From Lachnospiraceae bacterium (GTDB taxonomy: Bacteria > Bacillota > Clostridia > Lachnospirales > Lachnospiraceae), in contig JAFUWM010000216.1 in the NCBI GenBank assembly GCA_017483425.1, positions 1 to 17,674 on the forward strand: a stretch of DNA of 17,674 nt. The letters are read 5' to 3'. Shown here piece by piece: positions 1 through 8,118 of this stretch (positions within the stretch are counted from its first letter, which is position 1; each line of letters starts with the position of its first letter). The notes beneath the pieces are model-generated. The model made no database searches, had not been told where the DNA came from, and saw nothing but the letters and a program-made list of their open reading frames with translations. The position numbers and the translations under genes are program-made.

Positions 1-1
1 G

Positions 2-772
2 AGCGCAACCGAAAACGTATCAATTCTTTCCGATGCTATTCAGAATGTTGCAAACAACGCGGAGGGTCTTGCTTCCACGGCAACCTCAATGAGCGATTCA
101 AGCAGCTCGTCCGCGCAGGCGCTTAGGGAACTTTCGACAAATATGGATTCGATGAATGTTGCAATGAATGAGATATCAGAAGGCATGAACGCAACCAATG
201 CCGCAGTTCAGGGCGTGAATGAGAGAGTTGACGGCATAACGGCTATTGCCTCACAGACAAACCTGCTTGCGCTTAATGCCTCAATCGAAGCAGCCAGGGC
301 AGGTGAGGCCGGCAAGGGCTTTGCGGTTGTCGCTGAGGAGATAGGAAAGCTTGCCACAGAATCAGCCCAGACAGCTGAAGAGATCCGGGCGGAAATGGCA
401 AAGCTCCTTACCCAGTCAAAGAACGCGATCACAAAGACCACGGAGGTCACGAATATAAGCGGCAACGTAAATGCAGTGCTTAATGATACCGTAGGAAAGA
501 TCAATGAGCTGATAGACGGCGTAGGAACCACTGTTGACGGCGTAACGACTATATCCGGACTTTCCCAGGAAAGCGCTGCCAGCAAGACGATCATTGTTGA
601 CGCGATGGATTCCCTTTCCGCAATATCAGAGGAGAATGCGGCATCCACTCAGGAAACCTCGGCATCCATGCAGGAGCTTAATGCCACTGTCAATGTGCTG
701 TCCCAGTCGGCAAGCGATCTGAATGATCTTGCAAAGAAGCTTGAAGAAGATCTGAATTTCTTTAAGATCTGA
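2..772 (+). CDS. Methyl-accepting chemotaxis protein, C-terminal signalling domain (5' end outside window)
   Basis: Cytoplasmic signalling half of a chemoreceptor, which would control CheA kinase activity through CheW and so bias flagellar rotation. The frame is open from base 2 without a start; the first in-frame ATG (89) lies inside the coiled coil, so the gene is cut by the window edge rather than starting there. The hairpin-tip signature is clear (ASQTNLLALNASIEAARAGE, then GFAVVAEEI). It is flanked by heptad-rich helices with Glu/Gln-Ala methylation-type stretches and SEENAASTQETSASM near the end. The protein ends in DLNFFKI, without the C-terminal pentapeptide that tethers CheR in some receptors. 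It aligns without gaps to the C-terminal part of the receptor at 15917-17674 and is clearly its paralogue. The sensory domain is not visible, so the ligand is unknown. A hairpin terminator follows at 784-834. Confidence 0.95.
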   Translation, partial: SATENVSILSDAIQNVANNAEGLASTATSMSDSSSSSAQALRELSTNMDSMNVAMNEISEGMNATNAAVQGVNERVDGITAIASQTNLLALNASIEAARAGEAGKGFAVVAEEIGKLATESAQTAEEIRAEMAKLLTQSKNAITKTTEVTNISGNVNAVLNDTVGKINELIDGVGTTVDGVTTISGLSQESAASKTIIVDAMDSLSAISEENAASTQETSASMQELNATVNVLSQSASDLNDLAKKLEEDLNFFKI

Positions 773-783
773 TAGCAATAATC

Positions 784-834
784 ATGCCCGTCATTTGCAG
801 GAAGACTTCCTCTCCTTAAATGACGGGCATTTTA
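784..834 (+). terminator. Rho-independent terminator of the left chemoreceptor gene
   Basis: A perfect 13-bp inverted repeat (784-796 with 818-830) encloses a 21-nt loop that can itself form a small AGGAA/TTCCT hairpin. On the plus strand it is followed by TTTTA and further T-rich sequence, as expected for termination of the chemoreceptor gene ending at 772. On the minus strand the stem is followed by GATTATTG, a poor U-tract, so termination of the convergent c-di-GMP gene here is less certain. The right arm contains the last codons (Met-Pro-Val-Ile) and part of the stop codon of that convergent gene. Confidence 0.85.
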
Positions 835-3800
835 TAACTTCTTTTATTCTCGTACATTAATTTGTCGGCGCGCTCGAATACCATGTTTACGCTCCTGTCG
901 CTTGGTTCATAGCGCGACATGCCTCCTGCAACCACTACATCCCCCGACTTCATGCTATCACGGTTCATCCCATGAAGTTTCTCCATAAGGGAGTCTATTT
1001 TTGCATAATCACCGCCCTCGGCAAATACCGCAAACTCGTCGCCGCCTATCCTGAATACTGGACTGTGCTTAAAGATCTCGCAGATCCTGCTGCATCCATC
1101 CTTTATAAACTTATCTCCTGCCTGATGTCCAAGCGTGTCGTTTACCTGTTTAAGCCCGTTCAGATCAAAGACAACAAGCGCGAATTCCAACGTTTTATTA
1201 TCCTCGATCATATTATTCAGTCTTTCTTCCATATCAACGTACGCATGCTTGTTTTTAACTCCGGTAAGCTCGTCGATATTTGCCATGTTTCTCGCGACTG
1301 ACAGATTATGTGAGTATTCAAGATCACGTTTTACCTGCGAATCAATATTGCTCACGCCGACTATTATCCGCATCTTCCCGTTTTCAAATACCTTTGCCGC
1401 TTTTAAGCTGACATAGGTTGGCTCCCCTTTAAGCATCAGCCTGTAATTTAAAATGAAAACTCCGTTTTTTTCAATGCTTTGCATTATATTTTCTTTTGAA
1501 AACATCTTGCCGAACATATCGAGGTCTTCATGCCAGATAACCCTCTCACTCTGAAGCTTCGCGACCTCAAAAAAGCTATTTCCCTCTTTGGCAAGCTTCA
1601 GGTCATCATAGTCCTTTGAAGCATTATACTCGCTGTATTGATCTGTCTCGGGATCTACGGTGTAGAAAGAGATATAATCTCCGGCAAGAGCCGTTATCCT
1701 TGAATAAGTGACTCTCTCCTCATTCATGCGCTCAAGCTCTTCTCTATGCCTCATCTGAACGTCGACATTATTCACCCCGATTATTATACGGTTGCCGACA
1801 GATCTGACCCTGACCGCTTTCATATTGACATAGGTCGGCTCGTCATTGATCAGGAGCCTGTAGGTAAGCGTAAAGGTATCATTTTCATCAATGCTCTTAA
1901 GTATATTTTCCCTTGTGAATGACTCCAGAAATGCTTCCCTGTCCGGTTCATACAGATAGATCATGGCATCCTTACGGCTTTCTTCAAAGAAATTTTTGCC
2001 GTGTCTTTCCACATTTAAGTCGCCCTCGGCATTGTTCGGACTGTATTCGATGAAATCATCCGTATTCAGATCGACGAGATAAAGATTGATGTAATCCGAT
2101 GACAGCGCCCTTGCTATGTATGTATATGTTACAGCAGTGCTGACCGAGTCCCTCTTGACCACGCCAAGGATCACAACAGCAAAGGATATCTTATGCGTAA
2201 CGGGGTTTTCGGCAACTCTCCTGATAAAGATATGAATAACCTCTCCTTTCCTGTTCATCTCGTCCATGGCAGTCGAACGCCCATCGGCAGCGCACTGCTT
2301 TATGGCTTTCATAAAGAGCGCTCCCGGACCTTTCACATATTCAGAAAAATTAACACGACCCTTTTCCTTAAAGAGTGGAAGATATCTGTCCATGAACTCG
2401 TGGTAGGATCTGTTGCACCTGACCATGCAGATGCTTTCATCATCAGCCTCCAAAACGACCATCGGCATCGTATTGAAATAGCTTGAAAGTGATGCGTCAC
2501 CGCTTGTCGCGCTTGAAAGATCGTACAGGTTCACCTTGCCAATAGAGGAATAATAATCAGACTCCTCGGGATTTTCAAAGCCTATCTGTATACCTTTCCT
2601 GTTCCTTTCAAAAATCTCCTCCATCGGGATCGGCTTGCAGTAATAGTACCCCTGAAGCATGGTACAGCCGACCTCTTTCAGAAATTCAGCCTGCTCCTCC
2701 GTCTCGACTCCCTCAACGACAGTCTCCATGCCAAGTGACATCATCATCCTGATAAGCTCGGTAAGAACGATCCTCTTATCGTCTCCCTTTTCAAACTCCT
2801 TCATGAAGAACATATCAAGCTTGATAACATCAAAACGAATGGACTGCAGTATCTCGGGCGAAGAATAGCCGCTTCCGAAATCATCCATCCATACCTTAAA
2901 GCCGAGCTCCTGAAACCTCTCGATCTCCTGCTTCATGAAGTCAAAATCATCGGCCACCAGACTTTCGGTTATCTCGATAGTAAGCTTATCACGGCTTATC
3001 CCGGCATCATCCACGCGCTTTCTTATCTCTTCAACTATATCGCAGCTGTCAAAATCGGATCTTGAAAGATTGACGGATTCCGGAACGACATAGAGTCCCT
3101 TTTCGGCCTGAGCCTTCATCTTTTCGAGGATCTTTTCCGCCATGTAAAGATCAAGCTTATAGATAAGTCGCGCATCCTCCAGCGCCGGTATGAAATCCGA
3201 CGGGATCAGAAATCCCTTTACAGGATCATCCCAGCGCGCAAGCGCCTCTTCGCTGCACACTCTTCCGTTCGCCGCGCGTACTATAGGCTGGTGGTAGACC
3301 TTTATATATCCCTCCCTGATCGCCTTGTCGATATTGTCGATCACATACTGGCGCTTCTCTTCCTTTTCGAGCATGGCATCATCAAAGAAACAGTAGTGGG
3401 AATCATAGGTATTACGGTTTCCGTCGCAGGCGATCTTTGCCCTGTCACATGCCGTTGCCGCGCTGACTGCCGTGGGCTCATCCATATAGATGCCGACCCT
3501 CAGAGGAAGGTTTATGCCGTCATTTACCTCCCTGCACTCCAAAAAGAGCTTATTTAACAGTTCTTTGATCCCCTCTGCCTTGGTATAGGCAACAAAGTGA
3601 TCTCCCCCGAAACGGCTGCAGTTTTCATTAGTGAAATATTTTACCAGAAGCCTCGATACGGCATGTATGAGCTTATCTCCCTCGCCGAAGCCGTATTTGC
3701 GGTTGAAGTATTTCATACCGTTCAAGTCGATAAAAAGCATAGCTGCCTGCTCACCCTCTTCGACTATTTTTTTCCTCCCCTCTTCCGCGAGCTGGAAGAA

Positions 3801-4307
3801 ATAGCTTATGCTCGGAAGCCCTGTCAGATAATCATAGGTTACGGAATTATAGATATTATTTTCATCACGGATCATATCGATAAGACGCACATTAAAGCCC
3901 GATCCGGCTTCATCAGAATCCGGCTCGCATTCGCCCTCATCAAAATACCAGATAATGGCAAGCCTAACTCCCTCTTCCGGATATGTGTGCTTTCCGTGTG
4001 CGTGGATCACATGATATTTATCTATTATCTTTGAGCGGTAAAGGACATCATACTCGCCGCCGCCCGTAGCGAATTTGACGGCAGCAGCCTCTATCCTTGC
4101 GGCATCATCGGGATGAGTGTCACGGTACATATCCTCATCCATAAGTCGGTAGGTCGATTCCCTGTCGGTAAAGCCAAACATCTGCATCAGACCTGCGGAC
4201 AGAGCTATCGTTATGACTCTCTTGTTCAAGAATTGATATACTGCAAGCGGAACGGAGCTGTTTTCTATAAGGTTTAACTCCGCCTCATTGTATTTATATT
4301 TCCCCAT
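816..4307 (-). CDS. c-di-GMP turnover protein: PAS-like / GGDHF / EAL / PAS-like repeats / GGDEF
   Basis: A 1163-residue protein with no signal peptide or membrane segment, probably cytoplasmic. Domains in order: PAS-like (about 10-125); diguanylate cyclase fold with degenerate GGDHF (about 155-310, motif 234-238); EAL phosphodiesterase (about 318-570); PAS-like (about 605-720); two closely related PAS-like repeats (about 731-850 and 871-990); and a second GGDEF domain (about 1005-1160, motif 1088-1092). EAL metal and catalytic residues are all present: E354 in EALARW, N413, E445, D475-D476, K496 and E532, so hydrolysis of c-di-GMP to pGpG is likely. The first GGDEF has His for the catalytic Glu, so it probably does not synthesise. 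The C-terminal GGDEF is intact and lacks an RxxD inhibitory site. The start ATG has a GGGGGA-type ribosome site a few bases upstream. It lies 91 bp after livF with no convincing terminator between. The net enzymatic direction cannot be read from sequence. Confidence 0.93.
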   Translation of the reverse strand: MGKYKYNEAELNLIENSSVPLAVYQFLNKRVITIALSAGLMQMFGFTDRESTYRLMDEDMYRDTHPDDAARIEAAAVKFATGGGEYDVLYRSKIIDKYHVIHAHGKHTYPEEGVRLAIIWYFDEGECEPDSDEAGSGFNVRLIDMIRDENNIYNSVTYDYLTGLPSISYFFQLAEEGRKKIVEEGEQAAMLFIDLNGMKYFNRKYGFGEGDKLIHAVSRLLVKYFTNENCSRFGGDHFVAYTKAEGIKELLNKLFLECREVNDGINLPLRVGIYMDEPTAVSAATACDRAKIACDGNRNTYDSHYCFFDDAMLEKEEKRQYVIDNIDKAIREGYIKVYHQPIVRAANGRVCSEEALARWDDPVKGFLIPSDFIPALEDARLIYKLDLYMAEKILEKMKAQAEKGLYVVPESVNLSRSDFDSCDIVEEIRKRVDDAGISRDKLTIEITESLVADDFDFMKQEIERFQELGFKVWMDDFGSGYSSPEILQSIRFDVIKLDMFFMKEFEKGDDKRIVLTELIRMMMSLGMETVVEGVETEEQAEFLKEVGCTMLQGYYYCKPIPMEEIFERNRKGIQIGFENPEESDYYSSIGKVNLYDLSSATSGDASLSSYFNTMPMVVLEADDESICMVRCNRSYHEFMDRYLPLFKEKGRVNFSEYVKGPGALFMKAIKQCAADGRSTAMDEMNRKGEVIHIFIRRVAENPVTHKISFAVVILGVVKRDSVSTAVTYTYIARALSSDYINLYLVDLNTDDFIEYSPNNAEGDLNVERHGKNFFEESRKDAMIYLYEPDREAFLESFTRENILKSIDENDTFTLTYRLLINDEPTYVNMKAVRVRSVGNRIIIGVNNVDVQMRHREELERMNEERVTYSRITALAGDYISFYTVDPETDQYSEYNASKDYDDLKLAKEGNSFFEVAKLQSERVIWHEDLDMFGKMFSKENIMQSIEKNGVFILNYRLMLKGEPTYVSLKAAKVFENGKMRIIVGVSNIDSQVKRDLEYSHNLSVARNMANIDELTGVKNKHAYVDMEERLNNMIEDNKTLEFALVVFDLNGLKQVNDTLGHQAGDKFIKDGCSRICEIFKHSPVFRIGGDEFAVFAEGGDYAKIDSLMEKLHGMNRDSMKSGDVVVAGGMSRYEPSDRSVNMVFERADKLMYENKRSYKMPVI
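1338..2117 (-). repeat. Tandem PAS-like domain duplication inside the c-di-GMP protein
   Basis: Residues about 731-850 and 871-990 are two copies of one roughly 120-residue unit. Shared landmarks in the same order are AL..DYI, Y.VD, a conserved FFE, ENI..SI, YRL with EPTYV, and IIGV or IVGV followed by N.D. Each copy ends in a short charged helix that could serve as a signalling linker. The fold call is by pattern only; the duplication itself is plain from the protein sequence. Confidence 0.8.
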
Positions 4308-4338
4308 AAAGATCCCCCAAGTAAAGCCTGCATTTATT

Positions 4339-4349
4339 ATTTTATCATA
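4339..4349 (-). promoter_or_regulatory. Weak extended -10 promoter candidate for the c-di-GMP gene
   Basis: On the minus strand the 91-bp gap 4308-4398 contains TGATAAAAT, that is TAAAAT preceded by a TG extension, overlapping an alternative TATGAT. No good -35 box sits 16-18 bp upstream (TGGCTA at best). The site lies about 30 bp from the start codon. The rest of the gap is AT-rich, with only a 4-bp GGCT/AGCC hairpin and no terminator. The gene could equally be read through from livF. Confidence 0.3.
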
Positions 4350-4398
4350 CCGGCTTAAATATAGCCATATAGGGGATTTTTATTGTCTTTTTCTCTCC

Positions 4399-5109
4399 TT
4401 ATGTTCCCAGATACGCTGCCTTTACTTTCTCATCGGCAAGAAGCTCTCTGCCTGTTCCCTCGGCTGCTATCTTTCCGTTCTCCAAAACATATGCCCTGTC
4501 TGCAACGTGAAGCGCCATATTTGCGTTCTGCTCGATGAGAAGCACGGTCGTTCCCGCCTCATGTATCCTGTTTATTATCTCGAATATACCCTGCACCACT
4601 ATCGGAGCAAGCCCAAGAGACGGCTCATCCATCATGAGGAGCTTAGGTCTGCCCATAAGAGCCCTTCCGACTGCAAGCATCTGCTGCTCTCCACCGGACA
4701 GCGTACCGCCCTCCTGCCAGGATCTCTCCTTAAGCCTTGGGAAATACCCGTATACCATCTCTATGTCCTGTTCGAGATCATCATCCCTTAGATATGCTCC
4801 TATCTTTAAGTTCTCGAGGACAGTAAGATTCGGGAATATCCTTCTGCCTTCCGGCACCATCATAAGCCCCTTTGAGACTATCGCATTCGGATCCTTACCG
4901 GTTATATCTTCTCCGCAAAAAGTGACCGTTCCGGCTTTGGGCTTGATAAGTCCTGATACAGCCCGGAGAGTCGAGCTTTTTCCCGCTCCGTTTGCCCCTA
5001 TAAGAGTCACTATCTCGCCGGCGTTTACATTGAAGCTTATGCCCCTGACAGCGTCTATACCGCCATAGCTTATCTCAAGATCCCTTATCTGCAGTATTTC
5101 TTCACTCAT
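4399..5109 (-). CDS. livF: Branched-chain amino acid ABC transporter, ATP-binding protein LivF
   Basis: One of the two ATPases powering import of branched-chain (or related neutral) amino acids by the LivJHMGF system; it acts at the inner face of the membrane. 236 residues, the usual LivF length. Walker A GANGAGKS (38-45), family signature LSGGEQQ (137-143), Walker B LLMMDEP (157-163). IEQN follows Walker B, with Gln where many ABC ATPases have the switch His; this is normal for LivF and not a defect. The start ATG overlaps the stop of livG by four bases (ATGA, 5106-5109), indicating translational coupling. A G-rich site (AGGGGGAT) lies upstream. It is the last liv gene, followed after 91 bp by the c-di-GMP gene. 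Confidence 0.96.
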   Translation of the reverse strand: MSEEILQIRDLEISYGGIDAVRGISFNVNAGEIVTLIGANGAGKSSTLRAVSGLIKPKAGTVTFCGEDITGKDPNAIVSKGLMMVPEGRRIFPNLTVLENLKIGAYLRDDDLEQDIEMVYGYFPRLKERSWQEGGTLSGGEQQMLAVGRALMGRPKLLMMDEPSLGLAPIVVQGIFEIINRIHEAGTTVLLIEQNANMALHVADRAYVLENGKIAAEGTGRELLADEKVKAAYLGT

Positions 5110-5963
5110 TCCGTATCCCCCTGATCCGCAACTCCGAGATATGCCTCGATCACACGCTGATTCTGCTGCACATCTTTCGGCACTCCCTGTGCGATCTCGC
5201 TTCCGAAATCAATGACATAGATATAGTCGGAAATATTCATAACAAGATCCATATGATGCTCTATCAAAAATACCGTAAGATCATACTTATCACGGATCTC
5301 CTTTACAAACTCCGAAAGCTCCAGAGTCTCCTGGGGATTCATGCCGGCCGCAGGCTCATCAAGAAGCAGCAGCTTGGGATCGGTCGCAAGCGCCCTTGCG
5401 ATCTCAAGCCTCCTCTGAAGTCCGTAAGGAAGGCTTGTAGCAAGCTCATCCTTATATTCATCCAGCCCCTGCTCTTTAAGCAGCTCCAGAGTTTCTTCCC
5501 TCATCCTCTTCTCCTCTGAGAGATTTCCCCTGAAAACCGCCGAAAACACATTCTGTTTAGCCCGCATATGCTTTGCTGTGAGCACGTTTTCAAATACCGT
5601 CATGCTCTTCCAGAGCCTTATATTCTGAAAAGTTCTAGCTATACCCAGCTTCGTGATCTGATCAGGCGTAGGCGCTATCACTTCTCCCGTATACTTGTCA
5701 GCATTCTCCCCTTTATAGCTCTTCGCGTCTTTGCCGGAAGGATGGTTTCTCACCATAGGGGTACCCATGAATTCTATAAGTCCGTTGGTAGGCTGATATA
5801 CTCCTGTTATACAGTTGAATGCTGTGGTCTTTCCTGCTCCGTTTGGGCCAATAAGGGCGATTATCCTATGCTCCGGCACGTCAAGGGTCAGATTATTAAC
5901 GGAGACTACTCCTCCGAACTGCATTGTAACATTTTCAAGATGCAGCGCGATCTTATTATCCAT
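5106..5963 (-). CDS. livG: Branched-chain amino acid ABC transporter, ATP-binding protein LivG
   Basis: Second ATPase of the liv importer, partner of LivF on the LivH/LivM permease. 285 residues. Walker A GPNGAGKT (39-46), Q-loop region ARTFQNIRLW (109-118), signature LPYGLQRRLEIARAL (178-192), Walker B LLLLDEP (198-204), switch His in LIEHHMD (H236). The LivG-specific C-terminal end (VIEAYLG) is present. An extra charged stretch of about 35 residues (68-103, rich in Lys, Asp, Gly and Tyr) sits between the beta-hairpin and the Q-loop, where shorter LivG proteins have only a few residues. The gap to livM is 2 bp and livF overlaps by 4 bp, so it lies in a tightly packed operon. A GGAGGG motif sits about 12 bases before the ATG. 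Confidence 0.96.
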   Translation of the reverse strand: MDNKIALHLENVTMQFGGVVSVNNLTLDVPEHRIIALIGPNGAGKTTAFNCITGVYQPTNGLIEFMGTPMVRNHPSGKDAKSYKGENADKYTGEVIAPTPDQITKLGIARTFQNIRLWKSMTVFENVLTAKHMRAKQNVFSAVFRGNLSEEKRMREETLELLKEQGLDEYKDELATSLPYGLQRRLEIARALATDPKLLLLDEPAAGMNPQETLELSEFVKEIRDKYDLTVFLIEHHMDLVMNISDYIYVIDFGSEIAQGVPKDVQQNQRVIEAYLGVADQGDTE

Positions 5964-5965
5964 CT

Positions 5966-7198
5966 CTATTTATCACCCTCCTTTCCTGCCGGAACCTTTT
6001 CCTTTGCTTTCGCTCTTTTCTTACCGGTAAGGTATCCTGTGATCGCCTTAAGATCCAGTTCTCTGTCACCCATAATGCCCTGTGAAAAGAAAAGCACGAT
6101 GACCATGATGACTACAGAAAAGACAACCATTCTGAAGCCGTTTCGAAGCAATGGAACCTTAAAGCCCCCTATATACATCTCACTGTCTAAGAACCTGAGC
6201 CACCATTCCGAACAGGCAACATAAAGAAAAGTAGCGATGATGGAACCTGAGACTGAGCCGATCCCTCCTATCACGACGATAAGCAATATCTCATATGTCA
6301 TGGTCGAGGTAAATGCCTTTGCCTGCGCATTTGCCACATACATGGCAAACATACCTCCTCCGACTCCCGCGAAAAAGCTTGAAATCACAAAAGACATGGT
6401 CTTATGCTTGAAAAGTCCGATACCCATGGCCTCTGACGCGATCTCATCATCCCTTATTGATTTAAATGCGCGTCCGTAGGAAGAATTGATAAGACATACG
6501 ATAAGCACAATACATATCGTTGTGAGCAAAAACGGTACAAAGGTGGAAAGCCTTAATATGACGTTTCCGGAACTATCGGTTATATTAAAGTCGGAAAATG
6601 TCGGAAAGCCCTTTATCATATTTGCGCCGTTTGTGATGGGGCCAAGCTTCTGCCACTGAAATATCGCTCTTAATATCTCTGCGAAGCCCAGTGTGGCGAT
6701 CGCAAGATAATCACTTTTGAGCCGGAGTACAGGGAATCCTATAAGATAAGCAAAAAGCCCTGCCACGCAGCCTGCAAGTATCAAAGCAGTAAGACACGCA
6801 AGGACAAGCGCCACTGCTCCCCCGAATCCTCCCGCGCCAAATATCGACCTGAAAAAATCCACCAGTGAAAAGTCAAAGGCACAGCCTCCGAACAGATAAT
6901 ATACCTGATCCTTCATGTCCGACGGAACCGTAAGGATAGCGTATGTATAAGCTCCCAGCAGCATGAAGCCCGCCTGTCCAAGAGAGAAAAGGCCGGTAAA
7001 GCCGTTCAGCAGGTTCATTGACACCGCTACAAGTGAATATACCGCAGCCTTTTTAAGCACTGTAAACAATGGACTGGTCGGCTGAAAGACCTGCGGAAGA
7101 TTCGGGATCAGACTGCTTATATTCTCAAGCAGGATCACAAAGACAAGCAGCAGGATTATACCTGTAAGCGCCGGGATCAGATTGTTTTTTTGTTTCAT
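5966..7198 (-). CDS. livM: Branched-chain amino acid ABC transporter, permease LivM
   Basis: Polytopic inner-membrane permease that pairs with LivH to form the amino acid channel. It has a hydrophobic N-terminal segment, the family motif GFTGLFSLGQAGFM, then YLAIATLGFAEI, and an EAA-like cytoplasmic loop around EAMGI that contacts the ATPases. The C-terminal tail is Lys/Ala/Glu-rich and cytoplasmic. I place the start at ATG 7198, preceded by AGGTG at 6 nt. A GTG at 7207 directly after the livH stop, with AAGG 5 nt upstream, would add three residues (413 instead of 410 total). About 410 residues is longer than a minimal LivM, mainly through loops near residues 100-125 and the tail. It sits between livH and livG with almost no spacing. 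Confidence 0.94.
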   Translation of the reverse strand: MKQKNNLIPALTGIILLLVFVILLENISSLIPNLPQVFQPTSPLFTVLKKAAVYSLVAVSMNLLNGFTGLFSLGQAGFMLLGAYTYAILTVPSDMKDQVYYLFGGCAFDFSLVDFFRSIFGAGGFGGAVALVLACLTALILAGCVAGLFAYLIGFPVLRLKSDYLAIATLGFAEILRAIFQWQKLGPITNGANMIKGFPTFSDFNITDSSGNVILRLSTFVPFLLTTICIVLIVCLINSSYGRAFKSIRDDEIASEAMGIGLFKHKTMSFVISSFFAGVGGGMFAMYVANAQAKAFTSTMTYEILLIVVIGGIGSVSGSIIATFLYVACSEWWLRFLDSEMYIGGFKVPLLRNGFRMVVFSVVIMVIVLFFSQGIMGDRELDLKAITGYLTGKKRAKAKEKVPAGKEGDK

Positions 7199-7207
7199 AG
7201 CACGCAC

Positions 7208-8095
7208 CTAGACCTTATCTGTAGCTGCCTCGCCGAAAAGTCCCTGAGGCTTAAATGCAAGTATCACTATCAAAAGCGCAAACGTAAATGCATCCGAAAA
7301 CACAGATACATCCCACGAGGAAGGCAGACCCTTTATGATCGTTTCACAGATCCCGATAAGGAACGCTCCCAGCACTGCGCCGGGGATAGAACCGATCCCG
7401 CCGAAAACCGCGGCAACGAAAGCCTTAAGTCCGGGCATAGAACCTACCGTGGGTGTGACCGCCGGATAGTTCGTAAAGAAAAGAACAGAGCCTACTGCCG
7501 CGAGAGCGCTCCCTATGATGAACGTCACGGATATGACACTGTGTATCTTTATTCCCATGAGCCTGCTAGTTTCAAAATCCTTTGAAACAGCTCTCATGGC
7601 CATTCCTACCTTTGTCTTATTTATAAGCTGGGTAAGCGCGATCACAAGTATCAGAACCAGCACCGGAGTGATAAGTACCACCCACTTTGTCTGTGTCCCT
7701 GCCACATTGACCGTATCAGAAAGAAAAGGGATCGTAGGATACGTCATAGGCTGTCCGCCTGTCACATATGTCGCAGTATTCTGCAGAAGATAGCTTACTC
7801 CTATGGCGGATATCATTACCGACATCCTCGGAGCTTCTCTCAGAGGTTTGTATGCCGCCCGCTCTATCGTAAACCCCAAAGCCACTGTCAAAACTATGAC
7901 CAAAGGTAATGAGATCGATATAGGCAGGGTAGCCGTCAGATATATCCCCAAAAGTCCCGCCACCATGAACACGTCACCGTGTGCAAAATTGATCAACCGG
8001 AGTATTCCATATACAAGTGTGTAGCCTATCGCTATCAAGGCGTACTGCCCGCCGACAGAAATGCCGGAGAGCAGTACGGAAATTACATATTCCAT
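7208..8095 (-). CDS. livH: Branched-chain amino acid ABC transporter, permease LivH
   Basis: Inner-membrane permease subunit, 295 residues, the usual LivH size. The N-terminus is typical (GGQYALIAIGYTLVYGI followed by LINFAHGDVFM), the cytoplasmic coupling loop carries MGI, and the C-terminal half has AFVAAVFGGIGSIPGAVLGA. About eight hydrophobic segments are apparent. It starts 23 bp after livJ. The ribosome site is weak: only a GGG about 11 nt before the ATG in an otherwise AT-rich spacer, in contrast to the strong AGGAGGAG of livJ. That would give much more binding protein than permease, as is usual for these importers. The stop is directly followed by the livM start region. Confidence 0.95.
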   Translation of the reverse strand: MEYVISVLLSGISVGGQYALIAIGYTLVYGILRLINFAHGDVFMVAGLLGIYLTATLPISISLPLVIVLTVALGFTIERAAYKPLREAPRMSVMISAIGVSYLLQNTATYVTGGQPMTYPTIPFLSDTVNVAGTQTKWVVLITPVLVLILVIALTQLINKTKVGMAMRAVSKDFETSRLMGIKIHSVISVTFIIGSALAAVGSVLFFTNYPAVTPTVGSMPGLKAFVAAVFGGIGSIPGAVLGAFLIGICETIIKGLPSSWDVSVFSDAFTFALLIVILAFKPQGLFGEAATDKV

Positions 8096-8118
8096 AATTA
8101 TGATTACCCGTTTATTTT

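Noticed and set aside
208..648. Antisense open frame across the left chemoreceptor, and similar frames opposite the EAL protein, liv genes and hydrolase
   Set aside because: They lie wholly inside well-supported genes, show no recognisable domain, have no ribosome sites I could support, and follow the codon structure of the true gene on the other strand.
4308..4398. c-di-GMP riboswitch ahead of the c-di-GMP gene
   Set aside because: The 91-bp gap is AT-rich and lacks the GEMM-type conserved loops and paired helices; it is also short for aptamer plus expression platform.
7199..7207. GTG 7207 as the livM start, and likewise GTG 14433 for the condensation-like gene
   Set aside because: ATG codons at 7198 and 14430 have better-placed ribosome sites; for livM the choice is not certain and is noted in its entry.
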